33,221 nt of DNA, taken from assembly GCA_026260175.1 (NCBI GenBank), contig JAKCWW010000466.1, forward strand, positions 39,111-72,331, in the 5' to 3' direction. Below are positions 21,154-31,534 of the stretch, in pieces. How positions within the stretch are numbered: the first letter of the stretch is position 1; the number at the start of each line of letters is the position of its first letter. The stretch comes from Reticulitermes lucifugus. Lineage: Eukaryota > Arthropoda > Insecta > Blattodea > Rhinotermitidae. The translations under genes and the position numbers were made by a program. The notes below the pieces were generated by a model, which saw nothing but the letters and a program-made list of their open reading frames with translations, did no database searches and had not been told where the DNA came from.

Positions 21154-22136
21154 CGTTCGCTCCTGTCTTTTTGTGTCACGGTCTGCGGATACAGAAGCAT
21201 AATGATTAATGCCGAATTTAAACCTGTCACTCAACGTCAAAATGAACTCCACTTGCAGATACAGTGAGAATCCTATCATATCCACAAACACAGTAGATAT
21301 TTTAGTGCAATTGTTATCTCTCACACTTCATGTTTCCGATGTTCACTGTTCGACCTTAAATACTAGAGTTTCTCATACACAGATTTACAGAATTCTTGGG
21401 AACAACGTTAGCAAACCAATCTGTCATTCACGAAGAATTTAAATTTTATTCGACAAATGCTTGTTACGATTTAGTTTAAAGCATATATTTATTCTTGTGT
21501 TTTACCAAAGGACATAAAGATCAAAATACAGAAATGACTACAGTTATCTCCCGATATAGCGCTACCATTTGTTCACCGCAATATGTGGCGTTATATCGAG
21601 AATGGCGGTGTATCGAAATACTTCAACTTATTTAAACACGTAAAATTTACTTGGAATGATAAAGGGACTTTCATGACAAAATAATAACATATTAGAAGAA
21701 CATTTAATATAGTATTAGTGTACAGTATTAGTAAATTATGTTCGCCCTCCCTTAATAACCTCACCTTTTTCTGTAGAACTGTTAGCATTTAACTGCCCTA
21801 CACATAAGAGTATTTCCATCGGAAAGGCCATGGGCAATGTGCTATAGAGGAAAGAGAAAAACAAGAAAACCGCTTTGTTGAGTTAGTGACAGCGTGGCTC
21901 TGTGCAAGTGTATGTGTGCGTATGATATTGGTTTTGTGACTTAGAGATTCGGCGGGTGGAAATTGATTGGTTGAGTGACTCAGTAACTCAGAGAATGGCT
22001 GGACAAGTAGTGACTCAGAACTTGATTTCGTCGATTTTATTGTGCGAACGGACAACCGATTGTTTGAGTGAGTGGCTGCATGTGTAACGTTTAACCCTTT
22101 CAAGCCTAATATTTACCTAAATTATACAAAAAAATT

Positions 22137-22396
22137 CGGCCGATCGCAGTAGGCGCGCTGTCTAAGGCGTGGTTCGCTTCCTGGGATTGTGGTTTCGAAT
22201 CCCGCCGTGGGTATGGATGTCTGTGTCTTGTGAGTTTTGTGTGTTGTCAGGTAGAGTTCTCTGCAACGGGCCGATCACTCGTCCAGAGGAGTCCTACCGA
22301 GGGTGGTGTGTCTAGTTGTGCGTGATCTCGGAACCTCAAAAATGAGGACGCCTAGGCCCACCAGGATTTTCGAGCCATGAATATATATATCTATAT
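22137..22396 (+). mobile_element. tRNA-derived SINE, family A, copy 2
   Basis: Same order of blocks as the element at 642-910. These are a GCTGTCTAAGGCG head, a B-box-like GTTTCGAATCC (22192-22202), GTCTTGTGAGTTTTGTGTG, GGTAGAG, ATCACTCGTCCAGAGGAG, TCCTACCG, TGTGCGTGATCT, and an ending of CGAGCCA. It closes with an (AT)n tail (about 22379-22396). The flanks ACAAAAAAATT (left) and ACAAAAAATT (right of the tail) look like a target-site duplication differing by one A. The head is closer to a tRNA gene than that of copy 1, so this copy may be younger. Confidence 0.87.
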
Positions 22397-23189
22397 ACAC
22401 AAAAAATTAATTTTGTACCTCACAGAGAACACAATCGGCTATTCCAGTGTAGAGAAATAGTAAATGTATCTGTGACATGCTACCAAACACATTACAGTGC
22501 GTGGCAGAACGCAAGTTTTCTGAATGTTACAGCAGGTGGTACATATGTCTACCACTGGACTTTAAACGGTTAAGCGAGTGGTTCAGTGAACGAATTAGAG
22601 AGCGATCGAATGAAAATTAAGGAAGTCATTGCTGGGATTTGGCTTATTAATAAAACACCATTTTAATCAAATCTCGAACAGACATGATGCGGAGCAGAGA
22701 TTTGACAAGTTATATGAGAAACTGGTTCATTATGCCGTGTATATTTTTTACGTGTTTTATTAGAACTGACAGTTGTCTCACAGGATCACAGCCTTTTTCT
22801 CTCTTTTCAGCATTGCTCGCTCTTTTTTGCGAGATGTCAGGCTGGAGTCATATTTTCGGCTTATGTACCTTATTTAATGTACACGGTCTTTTAACATTTA
22901 AATAGACAAGATGCCTTTTTCTTAAAAAGAAACCTTATTGGGACACCTATTAGTAGAAAGCAAACTGTTATATATACATATATATATATATATCCCTTTA
23001 AATATACACCAAATCACCATGCAGGTTAGTATAGCTGTAACGCCATAGACAAATATTGGTTAGGCACGTGTTTTGATTTCCTCTACAAATCTCCTCTGAA
23101 ACATTTCTCACTCTAAGAAGAATTCAGCAAGATACGATCATACGCGTACACAGGTCTTCACGTAATGTACCCGTTATTCTTGTCAGAGT
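22397..23189. other. Non-coding stretch
   Basis: No supported gene. The 73-codon opening at 22684-22905 is unrecognised. Contains a (TA)n microsatellite at 22969-22993. Confidence 0.5.
22969..22993. repeat. (TA)n microsatellite
   Basis: TA repeats with a single C interruption. Confidence 0.9.
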
Positions 23190-23307
23190 TTAAGAAACTT
23201 GAATTTTCCCGACATATTTTTCGAAAAATAATCAAATTTCATAAAAATCCTTCCAGTGGGAGCTGAGTTGTTTCATGCTGACGGACGGACAGACAGACAG
23301 ACAGACA
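23190..23307 (+). repeat. Dispersed repeat ending in (GACA)n
   Basis: A body with AAATTTCATAAAAATCCTTCCAG leads through GTTTCATGCTGACGGAC into four GACA units (23288-23307). Sequences of the form TTTCATGAAAATCCNTCCAGC followed by (GACA)n are widespread in arthropod genomes as I recall them, probably as 3' tails of non-LTR or SINE elements. Weaker relatives lie at 5080-5205 and 20040-20130. Confidence 0.5.
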
Positions 23308-24381
23308 TGATAAGCTCATAGTCGTTCTTCGCAATTTTTCAAACGCGCCTAACAATGACACAGCATGACGATGATGATGATGGCGAGGAAATACAACTAA
23401 GCAGAGGATATAAAGAGAAATACATACGAACAAGTAGAGGATAAAATATCTGGAGAGTGGGAAGAAGGATATAAAGGTCAAGAAAATTAGAATAAGTAAG
23501 TTAAGACGAACGTTAACCGGTATAAGATGTAGTGTGAAAACTGAGTGGAATAATTTTTGGTACTGAAAGGTTGTCTGGTAATTGGAGAGAGACTACCGAA
23601 TATAGAGCAGTTAGCAGTCTTGGCAATTGTAGTAGGCAAGTAAGCCTAGGCCGCGTGGAAGGGAGTAAATAGCACGGATATTACTGACCCACTTAATTTA
23701 AATTTTGCACCATGTTAGCGCTAGACACGGAGCCAGGTACAGACGGCTGTGCCACTTAATTATGCTTGATCAATCATCAGAGACAGGCTGACGACATGAC
23801 ATTCCAACTTACATCCGACATAAATACGGCACCTCAATTGACCCGGAAAATTTATAACACATTAACACATAACACATTTTAACATATTACTGTATTCAGC
23901 GGAGTCAAAATATTCAAATCCGTATTGAAAGTGCACCTCGCAATAGACCAGTCGAATACATTTTATAGAAAATCGCATAATATTCTTCAACATACAGTTT
24001 CTTATCATATTCTGAAATAAGTGTATACCCCCCAAGATATCTCTGCCATTCAAGTATTTAGGCTAAAATTGTGCAGAAATTTCTCATCCTTCAAATTTGT
24101 CATGCCTGGTAATCCGTCCGTCTAAGATATTTTCTTCCGGTGAGAGGTAGTCACGGCCTACTCAACCCTCACACTTGTCCATACAAAGTAGGGAAGTAAT
24201 AAGGAAACATATTATTAAAACACAAAAAGACAAGATAGGCTAAGCATTACAGAACAGCGTTTTCAGACATTACTTGGAGCCTCATTCGGATTTCAAAAGA
24301 TGAGTTGGAATATGAGTTTCACATGTAACCAGTTGAGAACATAACTCAGGATCCGTCGTGTAATATTTACAGTCCCAATCC
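23308..24381. other. Non-coding stretch
   Basis: Begins with (GAT)n-like GATGATGATGATGG near 23370 and a purine-rich segment to about 23515, then ordinary AT-rich DNA. Openings at 23239-23481 (-) and 23862-24053 (-) are unrecognised; the first reflects the pyrimidine-rich complement of the purine tract. Confidence 0.5.
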
Positions 24382-24405
24382 GGAGAGAGAGAGAGAGAGA
24401 GAGAG
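24382..24405. repeat. (GA)n microsatellite
   Basis: About eleven perfect GA units. Confidence 0.9.
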
Positions 24406-24579
24406 GAGCTGCATACAGTGAACCCACAGTAGCAGATTTCATAATTTTTCTATTTTACTTGGAGACGGAAGAAGATCCACCTTCCGACACGGTGCATAAC
24501 TTTAACAAGAGGGAAGCAACGTGAAAGTCAAAGGCACGAAGACGTGCCATCTCAGTTTAAAATTTGTTCACTCTTGCAG

Positions 24580-24757
24580 GACGAAACTCACGTATTTGCT
24601 CGTCTTTATTATGTAAATGTGTTGGGGTTGGGATGGATGGGCTGCGCAAAGTGCCTCGAAAAGCAAGCACCTTCAGGCAGGTGCTATCCCAGTGTGGAGT
24701 ACGCAACAATGACGAGGCATGATAGAATGAAAACGGAGGATCGTAATTTCTCTTACT
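24580..24757 (+). CDS. Weak exon candidate, unrecognised
   Basis: An acceptor-like TTCACTCTTGCAG (ending about 24579) is followed by an open phase to TAA near 24757. It encodes a peptide with NVLGLGWMGCAKCLEKQAPS and a further cysteine in GRCYPSVEYA. The middle is locally GC-rich. No donor, domain or partner exon is seen. It could equally be part of an unrecognised repeat. Confidence 0.15.
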
Positions 24758-24841
24758 AAGGCCATAATTCTTAATTAAGAAAAAGAAATAAATTTATCAC
24801 ATATTTTCTTCAAAAAAGCAACTGTTATTACAAGCAATGTT

Positions 24842-24936
24842 ACTGCTGCTGCTACTACTACTACTACTACTACTACTATCACTAATAATGCTACTACTCT
24901 AATTCCAATACTAATACTAATACTAACACTAATAAC
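24842..24936. repeat. Compound (CTG)n-(CTA)n-(AATACT)n microsatellite
   Basis: A short CTG run passes into about nine CTA units, then an interrupted segment, then AATACTAATACTAATACT. This is stepwise decay from a pure trinucleotide to a 6-base period. Confidence 0.9.
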
Positions 24937-25203
24937 TCAATTATTTTTGCGTCCTGATTGAGTTCATACACTATATGTGTATTAAAATATCTCTAAAATG
25001 TTAAAATTGTTACATATTTTTTTAAGTTTTTTTTAAATTAGTGGCAGAATTGGTCTTGTATCCTTTCGTTACCGTAGGGATGTAGTAGTTTTCTGTATAT
25101 GTTGCTGTGTGTTACGTCGTGTCAGCTCCGTTCAGCCGTTGTGTGGTGACTGTAACATTTTATACAATCGATGTATAATCTATGCTTTTAACACTGTGAC
25201 CCG

Positions 25204-25237
25204 CTGAGGATGGCATTCTGAATGCCGAAATACGTAT
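25204..25237 (+). ncRNA. Hammerhead-like motif, best preserved core
   Basis: Plus strand order: CTGAGGA (25204-25210), extra T (25211), a perfect 6-bp hairpin GGCATT-CTG-AATGCC (25212-25226), GAA (25227-25229), an 8-base palindrome ATACGTAT (25230-25237), then A. This gives C3-U4-G5-A6-N7-G8-A9, helix II, G12-A13-A14, self-complementary helix III and H17. Only the U between A9 and helix II departs from the canonical hammerhead core, and that same U occurs in the copies at 17940-18043 and 4137-4170. Cleavage competence cannot be judged from sequence alone, and helix I partners were not identified. Confidence 0.5.
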
Positions 25238-27649
25238 AGGGGTGAAGTAATAATATTGTAAAATTGTGCATGAGTTGGTATGATAAATAAATAACACTCT
25301 TCTTTATAAACCAAGCGTCTCCCAGTAGCTGGTCTATTTCCCAGCACGTCTACTGCATAGCTAAGCTATGAATTACAGTGAGGCCCTGTTTACTGGATTA
25401 AATATGCGGTTGACGTTTTCTCGGTGTGTCAGAAGTTCAATATTCGAAAAAAGAACTACCTCATTTATTCAGAGGGACTGCCACAGAAGTTGAAAACTTT
25501 TTAAAATTTTCAAGAAATACTGATGGAAACCACTTTAATTCTTCAAGTCCAGGAACATATTATATTTGGTGAAATGTTGTGGCAGGATACACTGCAAAAT
25601 TGTATGGACTTCAAGCAACTGGAATTATGTCCAACTCTTTATTGAGTTCGATCTTGGCCAAATGACTGATAAGAGATTCAATTCGAAAATACATCTTTAT
25701 AAAACCGTAATCACATTTGAAATGGAAACGTTTACTTTAACTTTGAGTTCAAAATTTTTTCAAATGCATTATTTGCCAACTGCTTTACCCACTGACCTTA
25801 GTGTTCCTTTGCTACAAATTCAAATCTTCTGTAGCAGATTTCTTACCACTAATAGTTACCCTAAATACCTATGAATTAATTTCCTTGCATTTTCTTAAGT
25901 ATAAAATATCGAAGCATATAAAAGATAATTATTGTTGTCTTACATCATATACCAAGTTTTATACAAAGCCTTTTCCGAAACAAATTGAAAATATCCGAGT
26001 TTGGCTTCATATAAAGTAGAAATTATATTATGCATCTACAAATAAAATTACATTCACATGCTGAATTATAATCACGCATATCCTCCAGTACTAAATCTTA
26101 TAAAAATGCGCGCGTAATATCGGGAATAGAACATGCGAATTGCCAAAAAGACAAGATGTATCCATCATATGTTCTTTGTTGGTTTTGTATAAATAATTTT
26201 ACAAGAACTTTATCACTCATTACCAAGCATGCCTATGTATTTACTTCTGCGCCTTGTCTTCGTAGACTCATAATGCGATAGTGTGACAACTACATAATCA
26301 TAGCCGCAACAAGTTATGCGCGTCTTGTGTAGATTGTCGCAGAACATTTACACCACAACTTCAACACTGAATTAAAAATTGCAAAAATGTTGTTTTTCAT
26401 AAGACATTAGTTGTCAGTTATCAGACACACAGTTATTATTTTTAGCATCCATGTTCAAATAGAACTTTACCATAATTATAAGAATAACATTTAAAAGTCC
26501 GAAAAATATTAAGTAGAGTATAAGATCGTCATTTGTCGAGATGAGTGCCTGTCGACTTTTCAAGCCAAGTACTGTCACGTGACATTTGTGATGTTTACAA
26601 AGTGATACCGAAAGAGTTCGTCGGAAGAAAAAGGTTAACATGGACGTCCTAATTTAATACAATAATCCCTCTGATCAGGTACCGGCTTCATTGGATCATT
26701 ACGACTAAAACTAAAGGTCATAATAAATGCAAATTAAGTTCATGGACAGTTGTAAGCCTCCTATTTTCCACAACAAACAACTGTATCATGATTATGTCTC
26801 GTAGTAATAATGGGTGTGCGATTCTCATCGAACTCACGGATAGGCAGGTGGACAAAATTAGTTACGACGTAATTTGACAATAGCCCAAATGCAATGCAAC
26901 TTTTACTGACATCATACAGCGAAAATAAAGCCAACAACTTACAGCATAAGAACTAGCTTTATCCCTTTTTTATATGTGTGAGGTAGGCTACTGTCTGTTA
27001 TACTCCTTAATGATTTGTTTCATGTCACTAAGTTTCCACAACTGCATAAGTTACGAATGTCGATTGTTATGAATGACGAACTGGGAAGTACTTCGAATAA
27101 AACGGCCGTATTTTAATGCAACGTCGCATCTTCGAATAGAAGACAACTTTAGCCAGGATATCTGCAGTCCGCGTCGAGATTTTCAACTTGGAATTTCGAA
27201 TAAAAGTCAAGGTTATAGTATGCTTCCCCTTACTATGAGAATCGAACATACTTTAAGGCTAGATGTGAACATGAATATAAATTGCTGTGTAAAACATACG
27301 GACCGAAGACAAGGACATAGAAGCAGAGGACGTTAACCCTATATGATACTCAGTGCTGCGATAAAATTAAGGACGTTACAGAAAGATAGACATATATTTC
27401 GGTCATAAAGGACAATAATGGCATAAAAAGTTGCACAAAACATCTTGGACAACCATGGAAAACCGAGACAAAGATGAATGAAAAATATTATAATAATGTA
27501 AGCCTTGTATAAAGTAAAGCTTCTATTATGGTTTGGATAAAATTGATTCAGAATAATTTCCTATAACAAAACGTTGCGTGCCAGAATAGAAAACTCAGAC
27601 TCAACTAACTATTCAACTAATCAATCGCCCTGTTACTTAGCCGTTTAAC
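25238..27649. other. Non-coding stretch with a possible broken coding segment
   Basis: Between stops at 25411 and 25570 one phase is open for 52 codons (including SEVQYSKKELPHLFRG). The neighbouring phase is open from 25566 to 25874. A frameshifted pseudogene is possible, but nothing is recognised. Other openings (25801-26019, 26414-26641, 27067-27336) are unrecognised. The rest is AT-rich background. Confidence 0.4.
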
Positions 27650-27830
27650 CAGTCAGTCGGTCGGTCAGTTAGCGGTCGGTCAGTTAGCGGTCGGTCAGTC
27701 GGTCAGCGGTCAGTCGGTCAGCGGTCAGTCGGTCAGCGGTCAGTCAGTCAGTCGGTCAGTCAGTCAGTCAGTCAGTCAGTCGGTCAGTCAGTCAGTTAGT
27801 CAGTAAGTCAGTCAGTAAGTCAGTCAGTCG

Positions 27831-27868
<38 letters not shown>

Positions 27869-27872
27869 ATGT
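27650..27872 (+). repeat. GTCA minisatellite with 15-bp higher-order units
   Basis: The left part has 15-bp units: GGTCGGTCAGTTAGC twice, then GGTCAGTCGGTCAGC about three times. The right part is mostly 4-bp GTCA/CAGT units with GTCG, GTTA and GTAA variants. The ends fade into degenerate copies on both sides (from about 27600 and to about 27975). Confidence 0.95.
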
Positions 27873-28764
27873 CATTCAACAGGATAGTCACGAGGCAATT
27901 ATTTAACATAATTATTTACTACTTAGTTACTAGTTTCTTAGTAAATGTCTTACAGTTAATTGGTTAGGCAGTTATAAATTCAATCAGCACGTGAATAGAA
28001 CGGTTATTTTAACATACTCGTATGTTTGGGCAGTCAGTTAAACCTGCAGTGAATTCACTGTAAATCACTTTGCACGTGCAAGTTTGTGTGATATGCTATA
28101 TCGCCTGATTGTTGGTGTACACATCCACTCGCCCTGTATATACTCATCAGTGTGCAAATGGGGCTGTTGGTGGGAAAGGAAGACCGTTTTGGAGTATATT
28201 GGCTCATGGGTGAGTTCTCGTTTTCTGCCACTGAACAACACTTGCTATGTATTGTTCCACGTTCTCTGGCTTGTAGGGAATGAATGTGTTGCGAATATAT
28301 TGAAAGCATTTTTCTTGTTTATAGGCAATAAAAACACTGCATAGTTACAGCGTATAGTGTCAAGTACGAAAAAGACTGTGGAGTACAAAGTAAAAATCTT
28401 TGGAAAGTATTCATCTTGACCCACTGGAAGGGACAATATATGCATTTTTCTGGACAGAATTAAAAACCACAAAATATGCAGTTAAAACAACTGGCCTCCT
28501 CAACAGAATTCGAAACCGGAACTTCCAAGCAAAGCACACAACTTATCACCGATACACTTCATTCGTATATGTGTATTTACCGACTTTATTGCTGTATTGT
28601 ATGGACACAGCCTTGGAACCAGCATGCTATATGAAGAGGTGTAGCCCACCTAAAAATCTTCAAGACACTAGTAGATAAAGTTTTTGTTACAACATGTTTA
28701 CGTACTTACATTGCATTACAGGCCTGTGTGGTCCAGTGTCTCCCGTTTTGCTTGTTTTTTAATC
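27873..28764. other. Non-coding stretch
   Basis: The first about 100 bases hold decayed GTTA/GTCA-like words from the satellite. Overlapping openings on both strands (28055-28309 -, 28084-28344 +, 28245-28472 -, 28400-28678 +) are unrecognised. Confidence 0.45.
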
Positions 28765-28957
28765 TTGTCTACAGACATTTTAAAGGACCCTTTTGACATC
28801 GATCCGTAACAAAGCCTCTACCGACACAGGATAATACAAACACCGAAAGAGAGAGAGGCATACCTTCATACTCCTAATGGGATTCAAATCTATGGTTCCA
28901 GCATTCGAGTATTAGAAGACAGCACACGCCTTAGACAGCGTGACAGCTGTGGTCGTA
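28765..28957 (-). mobile_element. tRNA-derived SINE, family A, copy 3 (old)
   Basis: On the minus strand the head reads CACGCTGTCTAAGGCGTG (matching GCTGTCTAAGGCGTGG of the copy at 22137). A decayed B-box region GATTTGAATCCC follows (complement of about 28879-28890). Further along come GTGTTTGTATTATC, CGGTAGAGGC and GGGTCCT, corresponding to the GGTAGAGGC and GAGTCCT blocks of family A. The 3' part is unclear and there is no simple tail, so this is the most diverged of the three copies. The 3' boundary is approximate. Confidence 0.7.
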
Positions 28958-29010
28958 ATTATACCTACACCAAATACTTACTCGTGTATTTTATTATTAA
29001 CAACAGAATT

Positions 29011-29023
29011 CAAGTCATAGTTT
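29011..29023. repeat. Target-site duplication, left copy
   Basis: CAAGTCATAGTTT, identical to 29326-29338. It directly abuts the A-rich (here T-rich) tail of the minus-strand SINE. Confidence 0.93.
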
Positions 29024-29325
29024 TTCTTTTTCTTTTTTTGGTAATGAGGGGCCCCGCAGGAGAAGCTACGGATGCACCGCAGTCTTGAAGGATTATTGTA
29101 CAACCCTGTGATGAAGATGAAAAGAAAGATTATCAGCTTTTTCATGTTTCCAAGTAATGAAGCAAGGGTGGAATGAAATTGACAGGGGAAAACCGAAGTG
29201 CTTGGGGACAAATCTGTCCCAGTGCCACTTTGTCCACCACAAATCTCACATTGACTGACCCGGGATCGAACCCGGGCCTCCGCGGTGAAAGGCCGGCGAC
29301 TAACCGCCTGAGCCATGGCACGGTC
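29024..29325 (-). mobile_element. Complete tRNA-derived SINE, family B
   Basis: The 5' end is a tRNA-like sequence on the minus strand with an A-box-like TGGCTCAGGCGG (complement of 29304-29315) and a strong B box GGTTCGATCCC in a GGGTTCGATCCCGGGT setting (complement of about 29263-29274). A body of about 200 bases follows, then CTGCGGTGC, TCCGTAGC, TGCGGGGCCC and an A-rich tail. A perfect 13-bp target-site duplication flanks it. The minus-strand reading across the head (AQAVSRRPFTAEARVRSR) is a pseudo-protein I recognise as recurring in insect gene predictions. It is translated SINE, not a gene. Confidence 0.95.
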
Positions 29326-29338
29326 CAAGTCATAGTTT
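29326..29338. repeat. Target-site duplication, right copy
   Basis: CAAGTCATAGTTT, the second copy bordering the SINE head. Confidence 0.93.
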
Positions 29339-31534
29339 CGTAAGGGGATAAGATATTTTGGAGCACCGTATACTTCATTAACTCAAACAGAAGGGTGGAA
29401 GACATTTCAGTATCGAATAAGATATCATACTATTCGGTAAACGACTTCTATTAACCATCTGAGTATTGACAAAGGTCCTTCCTCACAGAGAACTCAGTCT
29501 GTATGCATTGCAAACAGCAATCGGTTAATCTGTTTAGGGTAATAGCGGATACTCATTGTGAGAATCATAGGAAACACGTAAATACGCAGTGCTGACAAAA
29601 TGTACGTCCTTAATGTGCATACGGGTGGCAGCGGTCTTTAAAGATTAAACAGTTTAATTTTATGAAAGGCGACTTGAAACACCTAAAACCGCTCGCCACA
29701 GGCATTAATGTCGGGCAAGGCTAAGACGGCTTTCTAATATCCCACGTGGCTCAAAGCCAAATTCAGAACACGAACGTTGCTACTTCACGTTTCCTAATCC
29801 TTTCATTGTGGACCCAACAGTACAGTTCGGCTTCTGACAGTGGAATTATACCAATACAAATGGGAATATCCTCCGTTGGTTCTTTCAGTTAGCGATAGTA
29901 AATTAAAATTCATGCTACGTCCCTGTATACATTGTTACGCTCTGGATAAATTTACAGAATAATGGTTTCCATGGTACAGGATCCTCCATGAGGAGCTGAC
30001 GGTTACTCAGATGATCAATAATTCATCTGCTTTTAGTAGAACTCGAAGGTCCATTACGGTTTCCACAAAATCCTATAATTAAATCCTATCCTAAACAAAC
30101 TGAATTTAATTGGTACTGTCGTAGCAGTTTATCTATTATTCATTTTAATAATATACTACCATTTATGCCTAGGCCTTCAGAGCCACATTTTAGTTGCAGA
30201 AAATGGAAAGAAGAATCCATCTGTAAATATAGTTGTAGACTGGAGAATAACATTAATATAGACGTGGGGTATTTGTCAAAAAATGTTACGTTGTTGCACT
30301 GAAATTAATCGTTGCTTCATTCCTAGGAAATTATTCGGAAAGATTATTAACCTGTCGTTTTATTCTACTGCTAATAAAATACCCTTTGAAGATTCGACAG
30401 AATTCTGTCACATTAAGCTAAAAAAATCGACGTTTACATTTACCTCCTTCCGTTCACAATTTCCTCAGCTGCCCGTGGTAAATGTAAAACACAACACAGT
30501 AGACCTCACCGCCTTTTACAGCGACAATTCGGAGAACGTTTCGGGGGCACGAACTAAGTTGCACAACAGCATCATCTGCTCATGCCTATATTTACGTCAA
30601 ATACGTGTTGTAATATTTACAAACCTTACAACCTCATTTGAAAGCAACAAATTTATTTGAAATCAAAAAAGTAACCATTTTTATTAACTAATGGATATCA
30701 ATGCACGTTAAAGAAAACACATTAGCGGAGTAGACGACAGCACTTTACGTATTTCCCCCATTCGATCTCAGGCATTTATACAATTTACTAACTCGCTTTT
30801 GGCTGTATTGACAAAGCTGCACATCGTCCCGCGAACAAATTGTTAACATGCACATTTCTTCCAACCAGTCGTTGGAAAATCACGGACTTCGAAACGTCAC
30901 AACATTTGTGAGCTTCCTTTTAGGTCTTGTTATGGTTTCAAATATCAACAAAGCGGTGATATAAGCTCTTCTTCACTGTACTTTTCTCCAGGCCTTTTCT
31001 TTATGCAATTTCGAGGCACAGAAGTAATCGTCGGGCTTTGGCACTTCATACTCCGTAAATTTCTGTTCATTTTTTATGTTCAGCTTTTAGAGGATTTAAA
31101 TTTTATATTGACAATAGCCACGACTTATGTTTTTACATTTACCCCAAAAACCTCGTAACTGGGGTAAGTATAGACACTCGAATGTCAGACAGCACCGCCG
31201 GAGCAGCGGGAGATATTCCTACACGCAAACTTTCAACGGACCCATTACTACCTTTATTTTATCATGAAATAGATAATTTTCCTTACCTCTTCACTGAATA
31301 AATAGATACATTCTGGCGCAGATGGGAAAAGACACAACCATCTTCAACACACACACTTCAAATAATCACGTAAATACAAATCAAGACCTAATTATGAAGG
31401 CGGTTACGAATGCCCAGGAGGAGAGGCAGCACAGGGCTAGTGATCTCAGCAGTGTTACCACCATAACTCAAATAGCAGGCTATATACAGTGGACGGACCC
31501 AGTTACGCCGGTTTTAAAAACATGTATATGCAGA
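29339..31534. other. Non-coding stretch
   Basis: About 2.2 kb of AT-rich DNA. The 125-codon opening at 30283-30660 is among the longest in the window but has no recognised motif, AT-rich codons and no clear exon borders. The 73-codon opening at 31322-31543 runs into the LINE tail and is also unrecognised. Confidence 0.45.

Larger units (their letters stand above)
18100..22136. other. Long non-coding stretch
   Basis: About 4 kb with no supported gene. Openings of 60-101 codons (19546-19728, 19743-19958, 20172-20430, 20599-20886, 21027-21442, 21591-21788, 21798-22103) are unrecognised and overlap on opposite strands. It holds a C10 run (19472-19481), a (GA)n tract (21138-21153), a small hairpin (21550-21600) and GTGACTCA-like words scattered through 21880-22080. 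Confidence 0.5.

Noticed and set aside
29260..29325. A tRNA gene on the minus strand
   Set aside because: Only promoter-like boxes are kept; it is the head of a SINE with a body, tail and target-site duplication.
28978..29405. Minus-strand reading frames of 116 and 87 codons
   Set aside because: They are translations of the family B SINE and its flanks; the tRNA-like head accounts for the reading AQAVSRRPFTAEARVRSR.
30283..30660. 125-codon plus-strand opening
   Set aside because: Length is near the chance maximum for this window; AT-rich codons, no motif, no convincing splice or promoter signals.
30880..30905. Another hammerhead-like GAAACGTC word
   Set aside because: No CTGANGA and no helix II upstream; the word alone is too short to mean anything.
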